From Lepiota brunneoincarnata (taxonomy: Eukaryota; Basidiomycota; Agaricomycetes; Agaricales; Agaricaceae): a DNA stretch of 64,000 nucleotides. The DNA is taken from the NCBI GenBank assembly GCA_023014365.1, contig JAEBUN010000038.1:1-64000 (forward strand), written 5' to 3'. This document shows, in pieces, positions 18,133 to 28,882 of the stretch; position 1 is the stretch's first letter, and each line of letters begins with the position of its first letter. The translations under genes were made by a program, and so were the position numbers. The notes under the pieces are model-generated. The model did not search any database. It was given only the letters and a program-made list of their open reading frames with translations, and was not told the DNA's origin.

Positions 18133-21100
18133 ATGAACACCATAAATAACAACCTCTCCACCTCTGTACCACCTCTTGACCCCCAAGGCACAAACTGGCT
18201 AATATTCTCTGTGCGTTTCCATACCATCATATGTGGAAAAGGACTATGGGGTCACTTTGATGGAAGCAAGCCATGTCCCACCCTTACTACTTCATCCACC
18301 ACCCCTCCTGGTACCCCATCCATCAACAAAGGCAAAGCAAAGAGCACTACCCCCACAGTCCCTGTAGGAACAGATGCAGACATCTGAGAATGGGACAGAA
18401 ATGAGGACATAGCATGTTCCCTGCTGTTGCAACATTTACCAGACTCTATCCTGATAATGACAGAGAGTTTTGACTATGTCAAGGATGTCTGGGATGCCAT
18501 AGTACAAGAATTCACATACTGAGGGGCTTTCAACCAAATGGAGATGTGGGCCAAGTTTTTGGAGTCCAGATGTCCCAAGGATGGTGATGTTAGGATGTTC
18601 CTAAATGACCTGAGGACCAGGAGAGCAGAGCTGTACGCGATGGGAATAACAATCAATGATGATGACTACCAAAGCACAATACTTCGATCATTTCCCTTCC
18701 AACTTGCAAACTTTGCATCATCACAGCTATCTGCAGCGAAGATCATAGGAGGCACGGTACACCCCGATATGTTAGTCACCATGTTGTGTGATGAATGGGA
18801 TCACCTACACGTGTGGAAGTCACATGGGACAAGTTCCAGCTCCAAGGCTAAACCGAAGAATTCAGAGGGGGATGACACTATGGCAGTAGAACATGGTCCC
18901 AAGAAGCCTAGACAGGAGACAAAGGAACCACCCGGAAAATGCTTTAACTGCAACAAGAAAGGCCACTGGAGATTGGACTGTCTGAAACCACCAAAGAAAA
19001 AGAAACAACCAGCTAGTGCCCCAAAGGGGCAGGAGGCCAATGCAGTCGCGATGGATGATGAAGCCTTTTTTGTGGAAACAGAGACCCTGGGTGATGAGGA
19101 CAACCTTACCTCACCAGACATATTCCCAACCTGTGGGGAACAAAATGATGAATGTGCCCTTGCAGACGAAAGTGATGAGATGTCAATTGCAGCTCAGTCA
19201 GAGGAACACCCACCCCATATCATAATCATTGACTCTGGTGCTGCAAGGCACATATCCCCATACCATGAAGCCTTCCGTGATTTCAAAACAATTGAATCGA
19301 AGCCACTACAAGCTGCAAACAAGCAGCAATTCAGTGCTACAGGCAAGGGAAGCATGATAGTGGACCTACCAAATGGTACCAAAATGACAAGCATATGTCT
19401 ATCGGATGTCCTATATGCACCTGAAATAGGATACACTCTCATATCAGTGGGGAAGCTAGATGAACAAGGCATAACCACAAAATTTGCTGAGGGACAATGC
19501 ACTATCCACAACACAAAAGGGAAGAAGATTGCTGAGGTACCATGTTCTGAGAGAGGGCTGTACAGATTTGAGACAGCAGAAGGACATGTAGAAGCAAATA
19601 CCATCAATGAACCGATGTCCCTAGACCAGCTACACCTGCCACCTTGGACACATCTCACCCCAGATCACCCAAAAACTTGTTGAGGGACAAATGATAACTG
19701 GTGTAAATCTCGAAAGACTATCAGCAAATACTCCCATTGAGTGCAAGTCATGCGCTTATGCAAAACTCACCAGGAAGCCCATCTCAAAAGAGTGAACAGG
19801 TGATCAAGCAACAGAATTGGGCCAAGAGATCCACAGCAATGTGTGGGGGCCAGCACCAGTACAGACACAAAGGGAGAAGAGCTACTATGTCACCTTCACT
19901 GATGATTGGTCATGATATACCCATCTCGAGCTGCTAGCAAACAAATCCGATGTGTTTACAACCTACCAAGCATTTAATGTCTGGTGCAAAGTTCAATACA
20001 AAGCTCAGATCAAATGCCTTGATTTGGATTGTGGTGGCAAGTACACTAGTAAGGATTTCAAAGAGTATTTGAAATTGCAAGGGACTAAGCAAAAGCTCAC
20101 CATCCATGACACTCCACAACACAATGGTATAGCAGAACAGCAAAATCAGACCATCCTCGAGTGTGTCTGAGCACTCCTCCATGCAAGCAAGCTTCTCCAG
20201 TATCTATGGGGTGAGGCAGCCAAACATGCAATCTGGCTCATGAACCAAACCAGTACAAGGGCCCTTGATGGAAAGACACCATATGAAATGGTTCATGGTC
20301 GTAAACCTGACATGTCAGAGGTCCATGAGTTTGGAGAGAAGGTGTGGATGTGAGTAGAGGATTGTAACAAGCTGTCAGCGAGGGCAAAGGAGGGATGATG
20401 GCTGGGTTTTGATGAGACCAGCAACAGTGTACAAATTTGGTGGCCTGACACTCAAAAAGTGTCTGTTGAGCAAAATATTCGATATATAAAGGGCCATGTT
20501 GCCACTGCTAGTCTTGAGGGGGAGAGAGTGACATCAACACCAGCAAACAAGACTGCAGAGGCAAACATACCTGCTGCAACAACGAATGCAACAGCGACAT
20601 CCCAAGCCCCAGCCCCAGAGAACTCCTCAACAAAACATATAGAGCAACCAGACACTGCCGAAAATGCCTACCATACACCCCATCCTCAATGTACTTGAAT
20701 GCCAAGCCAGAAAGCTCAAGACCTTCGAGAAGGTTGTGCAGTCATAACTGTAGAGGCAAATGAGTGGGAGGAAGTCCACATTTTTGCTGCAGAGATGGCA
20801 GAGGCTGAGGTACTAGAGCCTCAAAACCTAAAAGAAGCTTGAAAACAAGCAGACTGGCACCTATGGGAGCAAGCAATTTGTGAGGAGCCCAACACACTCC
20901 AGAAAGCAGGAACCTGGGAGCTAGTAGATGCCCCAGAGGGCATAAATGAGGTTGGATCCAAGTGGGTCTTCAAGGCCAAGAAGGATGCCAGTGGGAACAT
21001 GGTCAAATACAAGGCTTGCCTCATAGCACAAGGCTTCTCCCAAGTCCCTGGTGTGGACTATTTTGATACATTTGCACCTGTTGCTAAGCTCCCATCGATC

Positions 21101-22907
21101 AGAACAATCCTGGCAATTGCAGCAGATTGAGACATGGAGATCCACCAGATCAACATAAAGGGAGCATACCTGAATGGTGTCCTCAGCAAGGACAAGACCA
21201 TATATATGTGCCAGCCACCTGGATTTGAGGATCCTGCACACCCCAGGAAAGTGTGCAAGTTGAGGAAGACCCTTTATGACCTAAAACAGTCAGGTTGTCA
21301 ATGGTATCAACAATTATGTGAGATCCTGGTCAGCAACCTTGATTTCACATGCTGTGAAGTTGACCAGTGTGTCTTCTTCAAACATGATGAGCCAGCCCTC
21401 ACCATCCTTGCCATTCATGTTGATGACTGCACTCTCACAGCTACCAATATCACTCTCATTGTCTGGCTGAAGACAAGGATCTCCAAATATGTGGAGATCA
21501 CTGACTTGGGCAAAATCCACTGGCTACTAGGCATCCAGATAGCTTGTGTACGTGAGCAGAACACCCTCAGCATGTCCCAAGACTCCTACATAGAGTCCTT
21601 GCTCCACCATTTTGGTTTCAAAGACCAAAAACCAGTGACAATCCCCATGGACCCCTCCACACGACTTACCTCAGAACATAGCCTGAAAATGACTGCCAAG
21701 ATCACATTTATGGCCAGAATCCCATACCAGGAGGCTGTGGGCACACTAATGTATGCAGCAATTGGCACAAGGCCAGATATCGTGTATGCTGTGCAGGTTG
21801 TCTCAAAATTCTCCAGGAACCCAGGCCCTGCTCACTGGGAGGCCATAAAGCGAATTTTTCACTATCTCAAGGGCACACGAGGGCTGTTAGGGCAACCTGG
21901 GGGCCCAGGCAACTCAGGGGAACTGAGGGGGGCAGAGGCAAACCTGCAGGGGAATCCTAAGTGACATTGACCAGGTATGTACATATGGAGGGCTTACCTG
22001 CAGGGGAATCCTAAGAGAATAGGATGAAGAGACCCCTGCAGGCAAAAACTGTGTATATACATGACTTATATAAGCAATATTAATGAATAGGGGGGTGAAG
22101 CGAACTGTCCCAACACTGCTAATATAGGAATAGGGAAGGATGAAAGGAGGGAGTGAATATGGTGACAAGGGAGTGTCAGGTAATAGGAGAATATAGGATA
22201 GGTGTCAGGGGGAGTCTGAAGGGGGAGAGGGAGGGCTTGTGGGGACCTTCATGGGGTGCTTGGGTTGTTCTGGGTGTCCTGGGGCTTCTGGCGTTTGAAG
22301 GGAGGAAGGTATAGTGTGCTGGAGGGTAAGGGGATGCTTTGAGGGGCTTTAGGGGTGTGGGACTTGTTAGGGGTGTCTTTGAGGCCTCTGAGGTGTCCCC
22401 TTACAAGGGCTAAAACTCACATATGGAGGTTCTAGGGGGAGTCTAGAGGGATACACAGATGCAGATGGAAATATGGCCAAAGATAGGAGGGCCACATCTG
22501 GGTATGCATTTCTCATCAATGGCAGCGCTGTCTCCTGGAGTGCAAAGTGTCAAGAGCTAGTTACCCTGTCCACTACAGAGTCTGAATATGTGGTGGCAAC
22601 ACATGCAGCCAAGGAAGCCCTATGGCTTTGCTCCCTCATCTCCCAGGTCTTTGCAGAAGACCCCACCCCCACAACACTTCACTCTGACAACCAGTTGGCC
22701 ATTGCCCTCACAAAGGACCACCAGTACCACACCCAGATGAAGCATATTGATGTCCAATACCACTTCATTTGATGGGTGATCAAAGAGGGCAAGCTGAGGC
22801 TTGTATACTGCCCCACACATGAAATGATTGCTGACATGTTTACAAAGGCGTTACCTTCACCTAAAGTCAAGCATTTTGCTCAGGCCCTCAGACTTGTCAT
22901 GGCTTGA
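18133..22907 (+). pseudogene. CopC1 gag-pol, decayed
   Basis: A single-frame copia polyprotein broken by stops. In order: gag N-terminus (GTNWLIFSVRF), gag core, CCHC knuckle CFNCNKKGHWRLDC (near 18940-18985), protease (IDSGAARHIS near 19230), integrase (GGKYTSKDF, HNGIAEQQNQT near 20120), RT (HVDD at about 21418-21429, normally YVDD) and RNase H (SGYAFLINGSAVSWSAKCQ near 22500). Most stops look like Arg CGA or Trp TGG changed to TGA. The solo LTR at 21885-22405 also interrupts the frame, which reads through cleanly when the insert is ignored. Confidence 0.88.
21885..22405. repeat. Solo LTR of an unplaced family (521 bp)
   Basis: Starts TGTTAGGGCAACC and ends CCCCTTACA. It is flanked by AGGGC duplications (21880-21884 and 22406-22410). 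Ignoring it and one AGGGC restores the copia frame through RGLKLTYGG. It is G-rich on the plus strand with a TATATAAGC-like stretch near 22068 and no coding sequence. No other copy is in the window. Orientation was not decided. Confidence 0.8.
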
Positions 22908-22952
22908 TGGGGAGTGTTGAGCTAGCAAGCTCATGTTGAGCCAGAAAGCTCA

Positions 22953-23238
22953 TGTTGAGCTTTCCACAACATATCCCATTTAGGGATTCTTTTGTTTGTA
23001 CATTGTTTGTCAGCACTGGGCATGTTTCCACCCATTTATGGATATTTGTTGGTAGTGTATATACCTACCAGCCTGCCATTAGACACCTCAGTACTTGCAT
23101 TACAAGCTACTGAGGTGAGTAGAGTCTTCTCATGTTTTTCCCACTATGATACTTATGCCTATGTTAGACTTAGTTATTTTACAGGTATAGAATATACAGT
23201 ACTTGCATTACAAGCTACTGAGACTTAGTTATTCTACA
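22953..23238 (+). repeat. Right LTR of CopC1 (286 bp), rearranged
   Basis: The main body matches the left LTR. At its 5' side the start motif TGTTGAGC occurs three times (22915, 22934 and 22953), the first right after the polypurine tract. Near the 3' end, a segment ending in the LTR terminus is repeated (about 23184-23238). Either the LTR is 324 bp with internal repeats or the left LTR has lost them. Confidence 0.75.
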
Positions 23239-23243
23239 CAGAG

Positions 23244-23388
23244 ATGGTTGCATGATCAGGGCAATGGGTTACGGTTGGAGCAAGTCGGGGCCAAGTCGGA
23301 GGGCAGAGGGTTGTTATGTGGAGCACCATGTGGAGTTGAGAAGCTGAAGTATAATGGTTAAGCTCTGGGTTTGGCATGGATATAACAG
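23244..23388 (-). repeat. 5' LTR of GypA copy 3, remaining part
   Basis: Continues the LTR interrupted at 17840 and ends GGATATAACA at 23388. The next five bases, GTTAT, are the complement of ATAAC at 3147-3151. They form the target duplication of the GypA insertion into Tc1-A. Confidence 0.88.
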
Positions 23389-23745
23389 TTATAGAGAGAG
23401 ATTGCATGTTAGCAGAATGAGGTTGGGGGGGTGGTGTGAGCTAGGGGAGTGAGCAGCTATATTTATACATTATTCCAACCAGTCACATGACACTTATTTG
23501 GCTGTAATAAACAAAATCATGTGATTAGAGTAGAGATGGACAAAACCCTTCCAATGACCTTGAATGATTGTTTAATTCACTGACTTCCCAAAATGGCATA
23601 TGATGTAATGGTGTTTGGCAGGATGATACATGAGCCATATAGGTATTTCCAATTAAAATATGAAGGTTTCACCTTTAGTAGGTGGGCATTTATTAACATA
23701 TTTGTTGAAGTATAAAAATCATTGGAAGGGTTTTATCCCTTACTG
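23389..23745 (-). mobile_element. Tc1-A copy 1, 5' part (partner of 3147-4386)
   Basis: Contains the first codons of the transposase read leftwards, the 5' leader and the left terminal repeat, which ends at 23745 before a TA (23746-23747). It starts exactly where the other piece stops in the Tc1-A sequence, apart from the shared 5-bp duplication. Confidence 0.88.
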
Positions 23746-23882
23746 TATAGCACTGACAATAAGCAAATATGTTATGTATACAGTAGCTGCCAAAACTCTT
23801 CCATTGTTCTTTTGTCCTAAGCTATGCCTTGAATAACTCTAAATATACTAAACTCAAGGACCTCATATTTTAAATATATATA

Positions 23883-24360
23883 CAGTAAGGGACAAAACCC
23901 TTCCAATAATTTTTATACTTCAACAAATATGTTAACAACTGTCTATCGACTAAAGCTGAAACCATCATATTTTAATAAGGGATACCTATATGGCTCATAT
24001 ACCACCCTGCCAAAATATCACTATATCATATACCATTTTAGGAAGTCAGTGAATTAAACAATTATTTAAGATTATTGGAAAGGTTTTGTCTATCTTTAAG
24101 AAATTACCAATAATTAGACTTTTAGTACTTAGTATAACCTCCTCTTGTATTCAAGATAGCTTGAACCCTATTAGGCATACTTTCTATCAGATTCTGACAC
24201 ACTTCTGCTAAAATCTTACCCCATTCATTTTGTGTCCTCTTCCATAATTCTTGTATTCCCTAAAGTGGAGTTTTATACTTCCATAACTTGATTTTAAGGT
24301 AAGTTCATAGTTTTCAATGGAATTGAAGTCTAAAAACTGTGAGAGCCACACTATGACCTC
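23883..24360 (-). pseudogene. Tc1-A copy 5, truncated and diverged
   Basis: It begins with CAGTAAGGGACAAAACCC after a TA, has the about 210-bp terminal repeat, and then the C-terminal third of a transposase in antisense, with several changes and indels. It is cut at 24360 by the LTR-B repeat. It is clearly more diverged than the other four copies and so older. Confidence 0.8.
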
Positions 24361-25056
24361 TGTTATGATCCTTGCTTCTTCTGTATCCAAAGATAACTGG
24401 AGAAGGCCTTCAATCACTCAAAAAGGTGTCTAAGATGGTTGGCCTTGTAGAGCTTAGTGGATCACACTAACTGAGATAATGAGGGAACACACTAAGTTAA
24501 GGCAAAGAGGGTTAACAATTGCTGTTAACAAGACTAAAACTTAAGGCTTTGATTTCTACTTGTATAGGCCTTTATAAGCCTATGAGATACTATATACTTG
24601 TTATAGGTACTAGAGCTACTCTACTGTCCTGTGCAGCCTTTGCTGCAATCCACATCCTGTCTGATGGCATCCTGCTATATTACTTATTTTATAATGAGTC
24701 ATTGTCCTTGTTCACCATTCCACTACTGTGCAATGTTCCATTGCTTTCTTCTGACTCATATTCTCCTTTTCCTGATCCTATCTTCATGGCTTCTTTTTCA
24801 TTGCTGTTATCTATTCTCTCAGTGTCTCCATCTGTATCAGAGGTTGGATCTATCAGTTCATCATTATTTCCTTCCTCCTTGGGGTACTCTATTATATTCT
24901 CCAGCATTGTCTCCATTCCTGTGTCTCTCACCAAGTCCTGTATAGTCCTCTTCTTCATCTTTATATTCCTGTGCCTGCAATTGGTCCATAGTTTTCTGTA
25001 TCCATCTTGTATAGTTAAAGACTAGCTTCAACTCCTTGTCTGGACTGTTCATAACA
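24361..25056 (-). repeat. LTR-B copy 1 (696 bp), decayed
   Basis: Runs TGTTATGATCC to GTTCATAACA on the plus strand, in the opposite orientation to the 698-bp copy at 30491-31188. It is CpG-poor. Its reading frame, starting at the fifth base (25052, minus) and ending at 24689, is broken by a frame change around 24860-24960. The flanks do not match: the left side is Tc1-A (ACCTC) and the right side is copia gag, so the repeat sits at a recombination junction. Confidence 0.82.
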
Positions 25057-25215
25057 CTTGCCCTGGATAGCTGCTTCAAACCTAAGCATGAAGATAGCCC
25101 AGTTTGATCCTGCCAGGTCAAGTTTCAGAATGGAGGAAGGGAGAATGTCAGTTGTTGTGGAGCTCATCATGTAGAGCTCATCATGTAGATTTAGCAATGG
25201 TTAGGGCTCATAACC
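25057..25215 (-). pseudogene. CopC5: copia gag start and primer site fragment
   Basis: Minus-strand ATG near 25170 opens a frame with LAGSNWAIFMLRFEAAIQG, the typical beginning of copia gag. It stops at the LTR-B boundary. Just upstream, at 25203-25215, the minus strand reads GGTTATGAGCCCT, an exact complement of the initiator tRNA-Met anticodon arm, so a copia LTR should lie at about 25216 onward. The rest of the element is not present next to it. Confidence 0.7.
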
Positions 25216-25789
25216 TATAGGAATAAATAACTACAAACATAAGTAAGGTATAATCATAGTGTCTAAGGTTGTAAGTACTTACCTCAGTCACTTGCTGTAC
25301 ATATGAGTACTGTAGAAAGCCTAACTACATATCCATGGTCTAGCTAACTAGGGGTGCTAAAGTTTGGTTCAGAAGTTTGGTTTGAACCTGAACCTCCTGA
25401 ACTGAACCTAAAAGTTTAGTCCAATTCAGGTTCAGGTTCAGCCCCTGGCCTGCTGGTTTGGTTCATGGTTCAGGCTTGAAGATGAGGGGCCTGAATGCAT
25501 CCAAATGCATTTGAATGTGTTCAAACCAATAAGTTAGCACTTTGCAGTAAATACAGTGTTTGACTGTCAATCAATACACCAGATTGAAATCATTTTTTTG
25601 TACTTCCACATTGCTCCAAATCCCAACAAAAATTAGATAGATGTATGCTAAATAGTATTCTACATCATATGAAATAGTATTATAGAAAGCTGTAGTACAT
25701 GATTATTTGTTATGTTTTTTCCAATTATTGGTACTGAAAAAAGGGAAGACCATCAATTGACACACTGTGACCAATCTGGGACAAAGCTT
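25216..25789. other. Probable copia LTR remnant and low-complexity region
   Basis: The first part follows the CopC5 primer site and should be its LTR, but I cannot define the outer end. From about 25365 to 25480 there are many direct and inverted copies of GGTTCAG/CTGAACC. No gene was seen. Confidence 0.4.
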
Positions 25790-26080
25790 TATCAATCCAT
25801 CACCTTGTTGTCTTTCAAGGGTAGCCCACAGTCAGCTGACTGGAGAATGAAAGTTGAGGAGAACTTGTTCCTTCACTGGGCTGGGTCATCTTAATGCTGC
25901 CAAATATTCTTCCTGAGTTTTCTCCCTGTTTATGCAACATTGTAAGCTCTTCAATACAACTCCAAACTGCTTTGCAAGTACCCAGAGGCCTTGAGGCATT
26001 GCCATAGTCTGTTTTTCCAGGTTATAAGCTTCTGCAGCACTGTCAAGGTTCTTGTTAATTATATCATGACCCCTCTATTT
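25790..26080 (-). pseudogene. Pogo-type transposase fragment
   Basis: Antisense similarity to 62700-62990 of the pogo element: the helix-turn-helix segments around CGLPLNGKQ and the 'cccacagtcagctga' block align. Only about 290 bp remains, with no terminal repeats, so it is an old fragment. Confidence 0.6.
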
Positions 26081-26228
26081 TGACAGCCTCTGAGTCTGCA
26101 TGAGCAACCATAGGAACTAGTTACAGGCTTTCCAAGTAGCAGGAGAGGAGATTTGGGAGGGGGAGAATATTTTGTTTTTTGGGTACCTCTTCCTTTATTC
26201 TAAATGTCACACTCCCAAAGAATCAGTA

Positions 26229-26392
26229 TGTAGAAATTGGTGATTTTGGCAAACTGATGGAATACCAACTTCCAAGATCACATGACTGCCTTGCAGATGC
26301 CATGTGGTAGCTAGAATATATGCACCTAGTCTATGAGTAGATACCCTTGTCTGTTTACTCCCCACCTCACCATTGTTTCGCTCTTGCCAATA
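26229..26392 (+). repeat. Left LTR of CopC3, first 164 bp
   Basis: Begins TGTAGAAATTGG and is cut after GCCAATA (26386-26392), the target duplication of the KDZ insertion. The remaining 40 bp are at 46513-46552. Confidence 0.9.
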
Positions 26393-26930
26393 CAGGTAGT
26401 CAACCTACAGTGTATCAAGTGGGTGGGGCCAGCAAATGCATACACTGTATTGAGTGAATGGGAGCCAGCAGGCCTGCTGGCTCTGCTACCTCACCATAAA
26501 TCTTCATGCCTGGGTCTTATCCCATGGTCAAAGAGGTCCTAAGAGGTCAGGATCACAGATACTAGAAATTCTGGGTTAGGGAGTGGAAAGCGGCAATCTG
26601 GGAGGGGTGGGCTGGCACAACCTAGATATAACTGTCCTTCCATATTAGAATGTATGTGGCAAAGTAACAAGTATGATACATTTGCAAATGCCAGAAATAT
26701 TGACAAATCGAATGCCAGATGTGATACAGGTGCTGGACAATGAGGTGGAACCAGTGGCATGGGTACTACAATGGTCCATATGACAGCACACCACCAACCA
26801 TATATTCTGCAAGCTGTAGCTTGTGCCAAGGCCAGCTGGTGGTTGGCCAGCATCAGTTCAAGAATTGCCAGGATGTAAGTTGGCAAAATGTCAATGGCAA
26901 AAGCCAATGCAATGGACCAGGCAGGAGGCT
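26393..26930 (+). repeat. Left terminal inverted repeat of the KDZ element
   Basis: Starts CAGGTAGTCAACCTACA and aligns in reverse with 45975-46505, at roughly 90% identity by eye, with small indels. Homology stops after GCAGGAGGCT. No coding role was seen. Confidence 0.85.
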
Positions 26931-27064
26931 GTGCAGCATTTAAAAAATACAGGGGACCATGAATACCATGCATTTGGTTTATTTACTATACATAAAAAAC
27001 AAACTAGAGGTATTTACACATAGTCATCAGGGTTGCAAAATGTCTGAAAGTCCTTGGCAGTATA

Positions 27065-28668
27065 CAGTGACCTACAAAACTGTTCCAATGTTTTGTACTT
27101 TTGACTTAAAGTAGTAATAGCTCAATGAATAAAATAGCTCAATTTGTGAAAATACTTACAAACATAGCCAAATATGTCATATCTGACCCTGCCCAGTCGC
27201 ATTATGTAATACCTCCAACTTAGATATTTATGAATTTTGTAAGCATTTTAAGTCCTTGGAATAGTTTTGTCAATGACATATTATACCAGGCCATCCTATT
27301 ATTTCTAGTACTTAGAGTAGCCCCCCTTGGATTTGAGGACAGCTGCTACTCTTATAGGCATACTTTCAATTAACTTCTGACACTCAGAAGCTGAAATAGC
27401 ATCCCACTCCTTCTCTACCCTCTATCACAACTCCTCTATACCCTTGGGAGGAGATTCATACTCTCCCAGCTTTCTCTTCACATAGTCCTATAAGTGTTCA
27501 ATGGAGTTGAGGTCAGGTGACTGTGCTGGCTGGGTTAGGAGCCTAAAATGATTTTTTTGAACTATTCTTTGGCTAATATACTCTTGTATTTGGGATCATT
27601 ATCTTGCTGAAAGATGATATCTCAGGGTTTAAGCTTGTACCACCAGAGACTCTTCTTCAAATCCTCCTCCAAAATTTGCACAGATAACTCTGCATCCATC
27701 TTTCCATCAATCTTCACTGCATAGCCTGGGCCATCCACAGCATACAGCCCCAAACCATCACTGATCCTCCTCTATACTTCAGAGTTTTCTTAACTAATCT
27801 TTCACTGAGTTCCTCTCCCTTCTTTTTCCATGCCCACTTCCTCCCATCTGACCCCAAATGATTGATTTTGGTCTCATTATACTATTCAACCAGCTTCCAG
27901 TCCTCCACAGTCCAATGCTGGTGTGTCAGAGCAAAATCCAGTCTAGCTCTCCTATGCTTGTCAGAGAGTAAAGGCTTTTTTTGCTTGACTACAGCCTTCA
28001 TTCCTGCCTGTTTGAGATGCCTTGCCATAGTCTGTGAAGAGACTGATGTCCCAATGATGGGAGTAAGAGATTTGGCTATATCTACAGCAGTTTCAGCCTT
28101 GCTAGCAGAGATAAGATGGATAGCATGCCAGATATTGGTAGTAGAGAGTTTTGAAGGATGTCCTCCAAGTGATTTGGTAAGGCTGGAACAATTTTTAGAG
28201 GCTAGTCTGGATATAGTACTGCACCCAACACCAGTAATTGCCTGAATTTTAGTATAGGAATGATGAGAATTTAGCATAGAGAGGATAGTTTTCTTTAGAG
28301 TAGAAGATAATGGCTTCATGATAAGTGGGGGGGTTGAGAATGATGGGACATGGCTATCAGCAGATCTATTTATATGTCAAAGATACATGGTCACATAACC
28401 TTGTTGATTCACAATCAATGGAGTTATGTGATTGCTTGGATTAGTATCAAAAATCACCATTGACAAAACTGTTCCAATGACTTAAAATGCTTACAAAATT
28501 CATGATTACCTCATTTGGAGCTATTACATAACGCAACTTTGCGGGGTCAGATACGACATATTTGGCTATGTTTGTCAATATTTTCACAGATTTAGCCATT
28601 TTATTCATTGAGCTATTGCTACTTTAAGTCAAAAGTACAAAACATTGGAACAGTTTTGTGGGTCACTG
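27065..28668 (-). mobile_element. Tc1-B: second Tc1/mariner family (1604 bp), decayed
   Basis: Flanked by TA on both sides. Terminal repeats start CAGTGACC(T/C)ACAAAACTGTTCCAATG and extend about 200 bp, with an inner copy of the ACAAAACTGTTCCAATGA motif. The transposase on the minus strand starts at 28319: a helix-turn-helix N-terminus is open to 27882, then a stop replaces Trp before the D-E-T-K motif. The rest, to about 27310, has several stops and frame changes. It is distinct from Tc1-A in sequence but alike in plan. Confidence 0.85.
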
Positions 28669-28882
28669 TAGGCAGCAGAGTGTGATGTACCTTGATCAGC
28701 TGCTTCCCCTGATGAAAGAAGTTGGGCTGAGCTGGGGGGGCAGGGAGGCAGGCAAAGTGCTTGGAAAGCAAGGACAAGGGAGAGAGAAGGGGAGGAGGAT
28801 GTGTCTAATTCATCAAAGATTTCCCCACCTGAACTATGATTGTCATCTGAGTGGGGAGGAAATTTGTAAGTTTCAGTAGGGT

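Larger units (their letters stand above)
17841..23238 (+). mobile_element. CopC1: Ty1/copia element inserted in the GypA LTR
   Basis: Bounded by CAGAG target duplications (17836-17840 and 23239-23243). It has a 231-bp left LTR, a half-tRNA primer site, a decayed gag-pol, a polypurine tract (TGATGGGGAG, 22905-22914) and a longer right LTR. A 521-bp solo LTR sits in pol at 21885-22405. Removing CopC1 and one CAGAG restores the GypA LTR. Confidence 0.93.

Noticed and set aside
24519..25025. 168-codon plus-strand open frame
   Set aside because: It is antisense to the decayed LTR-B frame and has a hydrophobic, low-complexity composition with no relatives.
25365..25480. GGTTCAG repeats as a transposon end or regulatory array
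   Set aside because: Copies are irregular, in both orientations, and have no boundaries or duplications; simple low-complexity sequence is enough.
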